Assembly (NCBI GenBank): GCA_943327025.2
Contig: CALPVO020000181.1
Span: forward strand, 1 to 5,559
DNA: 5,559 bases
Origin: Janthinobacterium lividum
GTDB lineage: Bacteria > Pseudomonadota > Gammaproteobacteria > Steroidobacterales > Steroidobacteraceae
Direction: 5' to 3'
The position numbers were made by a program, and so were the translations under genes. Position 1 is the stretch's first letter. Each line of letters starts with the position of its first letter. Below, one piece after another: positions 1 through 5,004 of the stretch. The notes beneath the pieces are model-generated. The model did not search any database. It had not been told where the DNA came from and saw nothing but the letters and a program-made list of their open reading frames with translations.

Positions 1-603
1 GCCATCGCGGCTGCCAACGCCGACCAAGCCGCGGCCTGGGCTGCGGAAGACGCGTTGCTGTCCCACCCAAACCCGGTGTGCGTGGTGGCGAACGCCGCTT
101 ATGTAGTGGCGCTCCATGCCGGCATCGCTGGCGCCACGCCACAGGAGATGCACGCCGCGGCAATGGCCGCTGCGCGCGAAACTGGCAACGCCCTCGAGGC
201 CGGCGGCATGGCAGGTACTGCCGAAGCAGTGGAAGCCGTCGTTGCCAGACTGGAAGCCGCCGCTCGCGGCGAATTACCTGAGGACTTCATGCGGCAGATG
301 GGCTGGGTGCTCACAGCCCTGCAGGCGGCGTTCCACGCCTTGTTGCACGCGCCATCGGCCGCAGAGGGCTTGGTGCAGGTGGTCGGCTGCGGTGGCGACA
401 CAGACACCAATGGCGCCATTGCCGGTGCACTGCTTGGCGCGGCGTACGGACGCCAAGCCTGGCCTGCGCGCTGGACCACGCAGGTACTCGCCTGCCGCCC
501 CGTTCAAGGCAGCGGCACCCAACACCCCCGCCCGCCGGAATACTGGCCAGACGACATCCCGGAGTTGGCGGAGGCCTTGTTGGGGGTGAGGGCTGGCCGC
601 TGA
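1..603 (+). CDS. ADP-ribosylglycohydrolase (DraG/ARH family), C-terminal part
   Basis: Frame +1 is open from the first base, so the gene starts upstream of the window; 200 residues are visible before the TGA at 601. A TTG at position 55 is internal, not a start. Visible residues 21-27 (SHPNPVC) followed by an Ala-rich helix match the mid-domain 'HP.P' segment of the ADP-ribosylglycohydrolase family. Residues 131-137 (GGDTDTN), followed by an AIAGALLGA helix, are the family's C-terminal metal-binding signature; its aspartates help coordinate the two Mg ions of the active site. The N-terminal metal-binding motif lies outside the window. Family members hydrolyse ADP-ribose from protein side chains or related substrates in the cytoplasm, as DraG does for dinitrogenase reductase. 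No nif context is seen, so the substrate is unknown. The family call is secure; the specific reaction is not. Confidence 0.92.
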   Translation, partial: AIAAANADQAAAWAAEDALLSHPNPVCVVANAAYVVALHAGIAGATPQEMHAAAMAAARETGNALEAGGMAGTAEAVEAVVARLEAAARGELPEDFMRQMGWVLTALQAAFHALLHAPSAAEGLVQVVGCGGDTDTNGAIAGALLGAAYGRQAWPARWTTQVLACRPVQGSGTQHPRPPEYWPDDIPELAEALLGVRAGR

Positions 604-676
604 CTAATTGCCATCGAGTAACTATTTCTCGACGCCTGAGCGAAGCGACCCGGATAAATGATGCATTCGCGCACCG

Positions 677-695
677 ATTTCTGAGAGCCAGAAAT
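677..695. repeat. Perfect 7-bp inverted repeat upstream of the phosphoribosyltransferase gene
   Basis: ATTTCTG (677-683) and CAGAAAT (689-695) are perfect inverted arms around the 5-base spacer AGAGC. The repeat lies in the 112-bp gap between the ADP-ribosylglycohydrolase stop and the phosphoribosyltransferase start, 26 bases before the chosen ATG. It could be a weak terminator hairpin for the upstream gene (AT-rich stem, only a short T run after it) or an operator for the downstream one. The rest of the gap holds a 5-bp inverted repeat (614-618/628-632) and no convincing sigma70 promoter that I can see. Confidence 0.4.
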
Positions 696-721
696 TTCCA
701 AGCTGGCCAGAATTCTTGGTC

Positions 722-1450
722 ATGCGAATCCGCCGCTCACCGTCGTTAAATTTCCCTCCGTGCGAAATTTTGGTGCCACTAACCGAACTGACCGGCAACC
801 CGCTTCGATTCGAAGCAAAAGGCGGGCGAACAAAATCCGCCCACCAATTGGTGCAAGGATTTCAGGGGCAATGGAAATCGAAAGCGGAACTCACTATCGG
901 TACTGCAGGAGAGTGCATCCTGCTTCCCGTCATCGCGATTGAAAGTGCAGGACACAATGTCCTACCCACCGTTCTGGCCCAATACCTCGCGAGCGCGACA
1001 GGTAAGGCGGTAGAAACTTCCATCGTTCAAATCAATCTCGCAGGGCATACCGGCTCAGACGGATGGCACCGTCTGGCACATCCCGCCATGTTTGACGGAA
1101 AAGTCCAGACAGGAGCAAGATATTGGCTAGTTGACGACTTCGTTGGTATGGGCGGCACGCTCGCGAACTTGCGAGGCTTCATCGAAGCGAGTGGCGGCTA
1201 CGTCATCGGTTGCTCAGCCCTCACGGGCCGTGCAGATTCGTCAACGCTCCGTCTCGACTCGGCCACATTGGAAAAACTCAGGAGCAAGCATGGATCGCTC
1301 GACGACTGGTGGCGATGGCGGTTCGGATACGGCACCGACTGCCTCACTTTCGCAGAAGCACGTTTTCTCAACCGCGCCGAGAATGTTGACCGAGTCCGAG
1401 ATCGAATGGCTGCGGCGGGACGCCGCGCGCGTATTAAAGGAAAGCCGTGA
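722..1450 (+). CDS. Type I phosphoribosyltransferase-fold protein (orphan PRTase)
   Basis: A 242-residue protein. Residues 134-146 (YWLVDDFVGMGGT) are the PRPP-binding loop of type I phosphoribosyltransferases: hydrophobic strand, Asp-Asp, then GGT. A helix and the strand YVIGCSALT follow, as the fold requires. An N-terminal GGRTKSAHQL segment, a central ExxGHN..P motif and a C-terminal YGTDCLTFAEARFL segment resemble, from memory, a family of orphan PRTases on mobile and accessory islands, longer than the housekeeping nucleobase PRTases. The enzyme should bind PRPP and transfer or release a base; no substrate can be assigned. The ATG at 722 was chosen; a TTG at 716 in the same frame would add two residues. 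Neither has a visible Shine-Dalgarno. Base composition looks less GC-rich than the genes on either side, which suggests a separate origin. Its 3' end overlaps a possible 38-residue ORF. Confidence 0.85.
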   Translation: MRIRRSPSLNFPPCEILVPLTELTGNPLRFEAKGGRTKSAHQLVQGFQGQWKSKAELTIGTAGECILLPVIAIESAGHNVLPTVLAQYLASATGKAVETSIVQINLAGHTGSDGWHRLAHPAMFDGKVQTGARYWLVDDFVGMGGTLANLRGFIEASGGYVIGCSALTGRADSSTLRLDSATLEKLRSKHGSLDDWWRWRFGYGTDCLTFAEARFLNRAENVDRVRDRMAAAGRRARIKGKP

Positions 1451-1499
1451 ACTGCTGGACCGAGAGGAAGGCAACAAAGCAGCCATCGAGACACCTTAG
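1383..1499 (+). CDS. Possible small protein (38 aa) overlapping the phosphoribosyltransferase end
   Basis: An ATG at 1383, 68 bases before the end of the phosphoribosyltransferase gene and in another frame, opens a 38-residue reading frame ending at TAG 1497-1499. The peptide starts MLTESEIEWLRRDAARVL and is a highly charged, probably single amphipathic helix (rich in Glu, Arg, Lys and Leu), with no Cys and no membrane segment. It runs 49 bases past the upstream stop, so it is not fully enclosed. The upstream part of this frame, inside the PRTase gene, is not protein-like, so only the stretch from this Met is considered. No clear Shine-Dalgarno precedes it; translation would rely on coupling to the upstream gene. 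It could be a small partner protein or a chance ORF. Confidence 0.45.
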   Translation: MLTESEIEWLRRDAARVLKESRELLDREEGNKAAIETP

Positions 1500-1512
1500 T
1501 CGCCGACTAGGG
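1494..1512. terminator. Hairpin between convergent genes, candidate terminator
   Basis: Bases 1494-1501 can pair with 1505-1512 (one G-U pair in the plus-strand RNA) around the 3-base loop GCC, giving an 8-bp stem. Its core is the palindrome TAGTCGCCGACTA (1497-1509). It sits in the short gap between the rightward phosphoribosyltransferase unit and the leftward nuclease gene, the expected place for a bidirectional terminator, and it contains the stop codon of the small ORF. No proper T-tract follows on either strand, so intrinsic termination is uncertain. Confidence 0.4.
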
Positions 1513-1539
1513 CTTGTATAGAGACAAAATTTCGCGGGT

Positions 1540-2259
1540 CTACTGCGAACCGTCCCCACTCCCCCGCCGCTCCACATAGGCACACCACTCGCACCCGTCC
1601 GCCGCCGACGGCCGCTCCGTGCCCTCGGCGCAAGCAACAGCCTGCTCGAACTTCCCCTGCACCCAACTGCGGTCCCCAACGTACGGCACTAGGTTCATGC
1701 GGAACTTCAGCTCGCCGCCGAAAGCCGCGCGGGTTTTGTCGCCATTCGCGTAAACAAACCACGCGGTATCCGAAACCCGTAGCCCTTTCCCGGCCAGCAG
1801 GAACTGGTACACCTCGGCCTGACGGCGGTACGAGTCGTACAGGCCAGCCGTAGACACCGCCTCCGCACGCGAAGTGGCCTTGTAGTCCACCACCAGCAAC
1901 GTGCCGTCTGGCTGCACCCATACATCGTCGACGGCGCCGTAGAGCGTCCAGCCGTTGCCAGGGTGCTTCCAGCGCACGCCAGTGAAGTTATAGCGCCACG
2001 CATCCATCTCCGCGTGCGGGAACGGCACCACGCCCGCGAGCGCGGGCCCCGCTGCACACAAAGGGTGCGGCGTGCCGGCCGCGCGGTGAACGTCAAACTC
2101 GCGCTTCAGCAGTTCATCCACGGCGATGTTCAGCGTGAACGGCGGCGATGACGGGCGCTTCAAACCCAGCGCCACGTCGTCGTAGAAACACCGAGCACAG
2201 TTGCAGAACAGCTCGAGCTTGGTGCGGCTGAGTTCTTTGCGCTTCAGATTGCGGGTCAT
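1540..2259 (-). CDS. PD-(D/E)XK nuclease family protein (Cas4/RecB-like)
   Basis: A 239-residue protein with the RecB/Cas4-type nuclease motifs in order: a helix with His58 in FDVHR (motif I), GAVDDVWV at 108-115 with Asp111/Asp112 (motif II), VVDYKAT at 123-129 with Asp125 and Lys127 (motif III), and QAEVY at 147-151 (the QxxxY motif of this superfamily). Cys19, Cys21 and Cys24 lie near the N-terminus; Cys210, Cys223 and Cys226 near the C-terminus. This resembles the split cysteine layout of the Fe-S cluster in Cas4 and AddB, though the usual last C-terminal Cys is absent. The ATG at 2259 overlaps the stop of the macro-domain gene by 4 bases (ATGA), and no nearby Shine-Dalgarno is seen, so translation is probably coupled. 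Upstream in-frame codons run inside the macro gene and are not part of it. It probably cuts DNA; its target is unknown, and no cas genes are nearby. Confidence 0.88.
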   Translation of the reverse strand: MTRNLKRKELSRTKLELFCNCARCFYDDVALGLKRPSSPPFTLNIAVDELLKREFDVHRAAGTPHPLCAAGPALAGVVPFPHAEMDAWRYNFTGVRWKHPGNGWTLYGAVDDVWVQPDGTLLVVDYKATSRAEAVSTAGLYDSYRRQAEVYQFLLAGKGLRVSDTAWFVYANGDKTRAAFGGELKFRMNLVPYVGDRSWVQGKFEQAVACAEGTERPSAADGCEWCAYVERRGSGDGSQ

Positions 2260-2789
2260 GCCGGGCACGCGAGTGCCTCCGCGAAGGCTGCGTACACGTC
2301 CGGCTCGTAGAGCACGAACCGCACCTCTTCCAGCGACTGGAAGCCCGGCCGCATTTTCCTGGCGATGCTGGTGAGCCGCTCGGCCCCCTCGCGTGCGGGA
2401 AAGCGGTAGGTGCCCATGGAAACGGCGGGCACGGCGATGCGGCGGACACCGGCAGCATCTGCCACCGCCAGCGTGTTCACCATGGCGAGCTCCAGCAGGC
2501 GGTGCGGGTCCGCGTCGAAGTCGAACCGCGGACCCACGGTATGGATGACGTAACGGTTGGGCAAGCCGAAGCCTGGTGTGAGCAACGCGCTGGCAACCGG
2601 CACCGGGCCCAGCAGCGCGCAATAGCGGGCGAGTTCCGTGCCGGCCACGGCGTGGATGGCCCCACAGACGCCACCGCCGGGCCCAAGCGTGCGCTTGGCC
2701 GCGTTGACGATGCAGTCGCAGTCCGGCTGGCGGGTGATGTCGCCGTGAACAGCGGAGAGGTGCGTGTGGCTGGAGGTGCTTTCGGTCAT
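2256..2789 (-). CDS. Macro-domain protein (MacroD/YmdB-like ADP-ribose binding or hydrolase)
   Basis: A 177-residue single macro domain. Residues 14-19 (VHGDIT), 27-31 (IVNAA), 38-46 (GGGVCGAIH), 80-87 (YVIHTVGP) and 118-128 (IAVPAVSMGTY) are the ordered ADP-ribose-binding elements of the MacroD/YmdB class, which removes ADP-ribose from acidic side chains or deacetylates O-acetyl-ADP-ribose. Two positions differ from the MacroD consensus: NAAN is NAAK (Lys32), and the catalytic Asp of GGGVDGAIH is Cys42. It may therefore have altered activity or act only as a reader. The ATG at 2789 was chosen because AAGGAG lies five bases before it; a longer frame from 2882 would translate through the operator region and is rejected. 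It is the first gene of a two-gene leftward operon with the nuclease, probably driven from the divergent region. Confidence 0.92.
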   Translation of the reverse strand: MTESTSSHTHLSAVHGDITRQPDCDCIVNAAKRTLGPGGGVCGAIHAVAGTELARYCALLGPVPVASALLTPGFGLPNRYVIHTVGPRFDFDADPHRLLELAMVNTLAVADAAGVRRIAVPAVSMGTYRFPAREGAERLTSIARKMRPGFQSLEEVRFVLYEPDVYAAFAEALACPA

Positions 2790-2794
2790 GGGTA

Positions 2795-2800
2795 CTCCTT
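2795..2800 (-). promoter_or_regulatory. Ribosome binding site of the macro-domain gene
   Basis: AAGGAG on the minus strand, five bases before the ATG at 2789. This strong Shine-Dalgarno fixes the start of the macro-domain gene and rules against the 31-residue upstream extension. Confidence 0.85.
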
Positions 2801-2823
2801 CACCAAAGTATCGCCGAAGCATG

Positions 2824-2838
2824 GGACAGAATATGTCT
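2824..2838. promoter_or_regulatory. Operator-like palindrome, copy 1
   Basis: GGACAGAATATGTCT: inverted GACA and TGTC half-sites separated by five bases, centred on 2831. As an inverted copy it matches the second site at 2866-2880 in 13 of 15 positions. It lies between the divergent macro-domain and 170-residue-protein genes. It is a likely binding site for a dimeric regulator. The WYL protein encoded at 3923-4978 is the obvious local candidate, by inference only. Confidence 0.65.
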
Positions 2839-2846
2839 AGATGACG

Positions 2847-2925
2847 CCTTTTGGCGGCCCAATATGGACATATCCTGTCCACTCCATTTGGTTCAATGGT
2901 TACCTAAGCCGCTGCCGCCAAAAGG
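2847..2925. repeat. Perfect 12-bp inverted repeat spanning the divergent region
   Basis: CCTTTTGGCGGC (2847-2858) and GCCGCCAAAAGG (2914-2925) are perfect inverted copies 55 bases apart. The left arm lies between the two operator copies. The right arm covers most of the AAAGGA ribosome binding site (2921-2926) of the gene starting at 2935. In a rightward transcript starting before 2847, the arms could pair and hide that ribosome binding site. A perfect 12-bp repeat in a 145-bp gap is unlikely by chance. Confidence 0.65.
2866..2880. promoter_or_regulatory. Operator-like palindrome, copy 2
   Basis: GGACATATCCTGTCC: perfect GGACA/TGTCC arms around five bases, centred on 2873. The centre lies exactly 42 bp from that of copy 1, about four turns of B-DNA, so both sites face the same side of the helix. 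A weak leftward promoter candidate overlaps it: TTGAAC on the minus strand at 2896-2891 and TATGTC at 2872-2867, 18 bp apart. Binding here would block that promoter. Confidence 0.68.
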
Positions 2926-2926
2926 A
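2921..2926 (+). promoter_or_regulatory. Ribosome binding site of the 170-residue protein
   Basis: AAAGGA, eight bases before the ATG at 2935. It supports that start and is almost wholly inside the right arm of the 12-bp inverted repeat. Confidence 0.7.
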
Positions 2927-2934
2927 CCCTACCC

Positions 2935-3447
2935 ATGCCCATCCTGAACCGCCGCCCCGCCCAACTCAACTGCCGCCCGGAGCTGGAACATGCTCTCGAC
3001 AGCTTCCTCGGCCAGCTCGAAAACATGGCCCGGGAAACCGGCCTGCAGCGCGCCGTGGACCGCCTCCCCGAGGAGGGCAGCTACGGCCATGGCGAATACG
3101 GCGCCGTGCCCATCGTGGTCATCCCGGGCAATGCCGCGCCGGGCGGCTACCCGGCGCCGTGTGCCCCGGTGGTCGTCGCCATCATCTCGCATCCCGGCGC
3201 CGACAAGCGTCACGGCGCGAAGGCCGTCATGGCGGCCCTGCGCGCCCACCTCATCCGCTGCCCCGGCGTGGAGTTGGTGTGCATCGTCTCCGTGGCGTGG
3301 GGGCCCAAGCTGCCGCTGGACGGTAGCCGCGAAGACCTGCGCACCCACGTGCAGGCAAATTCGCTACGAGACGTGGTCGGCGTGCTGGCAGTGAACAACC
3401 GCCTCACCCGCCTGCACGCGGAAACCCGCGACCTGCTGGAGGGCTGA
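2935..3447 (+). CDS. Hypothetical protein, 170 aa, predicted alpha/beta fold
   Basis: I do not recognise this family. The protein is soluble, with no signal peptide or membrane segment. An N-terminal, mostly helical part (about residues 14-45) is followed by an acidic/glycine segment and then alternating strands and helices: VPIVVIPG (58-65), APVVVAIIS (77-85), a helix around 93-107, VELVCIVSVAWG (112-123) and VVGVLAVNN (147-155). This pattern suggests a small alpha/beta sandwich. Cys13, Cys76, Cys109 and Cys116 are scattered and form no metal motif. The ATG at 2935 has a good ribosome binding site; codon use is strongly GC-biased, as expected of a real gene. Its stop is two bases before the next ATG, whose ribosome binding site lies inside this gene, so the two products are probably made together and may interact. 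An antitoxin or partner role for the DUF4258-like neighbour is possible but unproven. Confidence 0.8.
   Translation: MPILNRRPAQLNCRPELEHALDSFLGQLENMARETGLQRAVDRLPEEGSYGHGEYGAVPIVVIPGNAAPGGYPAPCAPVVVAIISHPGADKRHGAKAVMAALRAHLIRCPGVELVCIVSVAWGPKLPLDGSREDLRTHVQANSLRDVVGVLAVNNRLTRLHAETRDLLEG
3438..3443 (+). promoter_or_regulatory. Ribosome binding site of the DUF4258-like gene
   Basis: GGAGGG, six bases before the ATG at 3450 and inside the last codons of the upstream gene, so the two genes are expected to be translationally linked. Confidence 0.8.
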
Positions 3448-3449
3448 AC

Positions 3450-3872
3450 ATGGAAGGCTTCCACCAAGAACCGCTCGAATATACCAAGCACGGGCTGGCG
3501 CGTAAGACCCAGCGCGGGCTGGCCCAGGGCGATGTGGAGTTCATCATCCGCTACGGCACGGACGTCGGCGATGGCGCCTACCTGCTCACCAACAAGGATG
3601 TCAGTTGGCTCATCGTGCAGTGCAAGCGTAAAGTCGTGAAACTGCAGCACTGGCTGGCGGAAGGCCACGGCGAAGAACTCGAGCGTGGGTCACGCGCCCT
3701 GCTGGAGGACTATCGCGCGGAAATTCGTCAGGCCGAGCGCCTGCGTAACGTGAAAGTAGTCGTAGCCGGCAAGTATATTGTCACGGGCTATGCCGCCACT
3801 CCGCGTGCGCAGAAGCAAAGCCTGCGGAAGTCGAAGAGCTCGGGGTTCGGCTACGGGCCGGAACCGGGTTAG
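3450..3872 (+). CDS. DUF4258-like protein (RelE/BrnT-toxin-like fold), 140 aa
   Basis: The N-terminal part (YTKHGLARKTQRGLAQGDVEFIIRYG, residues 11-36) fits the DUF4258 pattern of a His, a basic 'R..QRGI..edIE..i.yG' helix pair and a glycine turn. DGAYLLTNKDV (41-51) and a C-terminal VKVVVAGKYIVTGYA (101-115) supply the expected beta strands. DUF4258 is structurally related to RelE/BrnT ribonuclease toxins, so a role as an RNase or RNA-binding toxin-like protein is plausible; no catalytic residue can be proven from sequence. A helical, charged insert at about residues 66-98 and a basic/Gly-Ser tail (119-140) make it longer than a typical DUF4258 domain. It lies two bases after the unrecognised 170-residue gene, a spacing typical of partner pairs. 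The start is supported by GGAGGG six bases upstream. Confidence 0.75.
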   Translation: MEGFHQEPLEYTKHGLARKTQRGLAQGDVEFIIRYGTDVGDGAYLLTNKDVSWLIVQCKRKVVKLQHWLAEGHGEELERGSRALLEDYRAEIRQAERLRNVKVVVAGKYIVTGYAATPRAQKQSLRKSKSSGFGYGPEPG

Positions 3873-3922
3873 GCCCACTACTTACAAGATCAGCGCTCAC
3901 TTACTTCAGCTTCAGGTACCCC

Positions 3923-4978
3923 ATGCCCAAGGCAGCTATCTCCGACCATCTGCGCCGCGTGTGGCGGTTGCTGGATATTCTGCCGCCGCCCGGCGAGGGC
4001 AAGACGAAGACGCAGCTGAACGAAGAACTGTCCCACGAGTTCGACGTCACGCTGAAGACGACCGAACGGGATCTGCAGTTCTTGTTGGAGGAAGGCTTCG
4101 CGGTAACCGTCCCCGGAAAGTCCCATGACGGACTGAAATCGAAGATGGTGTGGCAGCAGGCGCCAGACAAGAACCTCACGATGGTTCGCATGATGCGCAC
4201 GGACAATGCCCTGGCATTCCACCTCATCGACCAGCTGGCAGAAAAATTGCTGCCGCCCGAAGTGAACACAGCACTGGCGGTCGTGCGAAAAAAAGCGAAA
4301 GACCGCCTGACAGAACGCCGGAGCACAGAAAAGAAAGCTGCCTGGGCCGAGAAAGTACAGATAGTGCCAGAGGGCTTTGCTCTGCAGGCCCCGGCGCTGA
4401 ACAACGCCGACATCCTGCCGAACCTGCAGACGGCGCTCCTGCGGGATCTTCAAATTCGCGGCGACTACAAGAAACTGGGCGAAGACGACGCCAAGGAAGT
4501 AGTTCTGGAGCCCCGCGGACTGTGGCAAACCGGCAACCTGCTTTACGTGGTGATGACCGACCCAAGCCAGGAGCTCGGTAGCCAACCCTACAAACACTAC
4601 CGCCTCGACCGCTTTCTGTCTTTAGACGTGACGGAATTTTCTATCCGCTCATTACCCTCCTTCAGATTGAAGGAGTTTTTGAGCGAAGGTGGCGCCCAGT
4701 TCGCCTATGGAAAAACCCCGCTAAGGTTCCGCGCAGTAGCGGAAAAAAATGTCTGGAAGCGCCTCGACGAAACCAAACTGGCTTCCAACCAAACGCTGAC
4801 GGATATTCCAGGCACCAGCCGGAAGCTCATCGAGGCAGACGTCATCCGCAGTGACCATTTCATGATGTGGCTGCTTAGCCACGGACCAGAGATAGAAGTA
4901 CTGGAGCCGGCCAGCCTGCGCGAAGAAGTGGCCACGAAGCTGCGGCAAGCAGCGGCCGCGTACGACATGCCGGCCTAA
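3923..4978 (+). CDS. WYL-domain transcriptional regulator
   Basis: A 351-residue protein with the usual three-part WYL layout. Residues 6-60 form a winged helix-turn-helix of the DeoR/YafY type, with the recognition segment VTLKTTERDLQFLLEEGF. Residues 165-235 form the WYL domain: LEPRGLWQTGNLLYVVM (195-211), then KHYRLDRFLSL (224-234) carrying the ligand-site arginines. Residues 265-345 form the C-terminal WCX extension, including MMWLLSHGPEIEVLEP. The Trp of the WYL motif is replaced by Leu (Leu207-Tyr208). The family binds nucleotides or nucleic acids through WYL and often regulates defence loci (for example BrxR, CapW) or DNA-damage genes. No strong Shine-Dalgarno precedes the ATG at 3923 and no other in-frame start exists between it and the upstream stop region. 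It lies 50 bases after the DUF4258-like gene, so may be co-transcribed with it. It is the only clear DNA-binding regulator here and the best candidate for the paired operator at 2824-2880. Confidence 0.9.
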   Translation: MPKAAISDHLRRVWRLLDILPPPGEGKTKTQLNEELSHEFDVTLKTTERDLQFLLEEGFAVTVPGKSHDGLKSKMVWQQAPDKNLTMVRMMRTDNALAFHLIDQLAEKLLPPEVNTALAVVRKKAKDRLTERRSTEKKAAWAEKVQIVPEGFALQAPALNNADILPNLQTALLRDLQIRGDYKKLGEDDAKEVVLEPRGLWQTGNLLYVVMTDPSQELGSQPYKHYRLDRFLSLDVTEFSIRSLPSFRLKEFLSEGGAQFAYGKTPLRFRAVAEKNVWKRLDETKLASNQTLTDIPGTSRKLIEADVIRSDHFMMWLLSHGPEIEVLEPASLREEVATKLRQAAAAYDMPA

Positions 4979-5004
4979 AAGGGCAGTTGCGAAGCCGGAA
5001 CGCC

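Noticed and set aside
949..963. AGGACA-CAA-TGTCCT, a perfect 6-bp inverted repeat resembling the operator sites
   Set aside because: The spacer is three bases instead of five, and it lies inside the PRTase gene where it encodes part of the GHN-containing motif; most likely a coding coincidence.
2260..2622. N-terminal extension of the nuclease frame up to 2622
   Set aside because: It runs out of frame through the macro-domain gene and is Arg/Gly-rich shadow sequence; the ATG at 2259 gives the normal family start.
2848..2876. Rightward sigma70 promoter using TATCCT (2871-2876) as -10
   Set aside because: The matching -35 position (2848-2853, CTTTTG) is poor; the promoter location cannot be fixed by eye.
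2790..2882. N-terminal extension of the macro-domain protein from an ATG at 2882
   Set aside because: It would translate the operator region and has no domain similarity; the ATG at 2789 has an AAGGAG five bases upstream and fits the macro-domain start.
2502..3326. Long plus-strand open frames across the macro gene and the first part of the 170-residue gene
   Set aside because: Arg/Ala/Pro-rich shadow translations of GC-rich coding sequence with no recognisable motif; the true genes lie in other frames or on the other strand.
3890..4597. Long minus-strand open frame opposite the WYL gene
   Set aside because: The opposite strand encodes a full WYL protein with all domains; the minus frame has no domain similarity.
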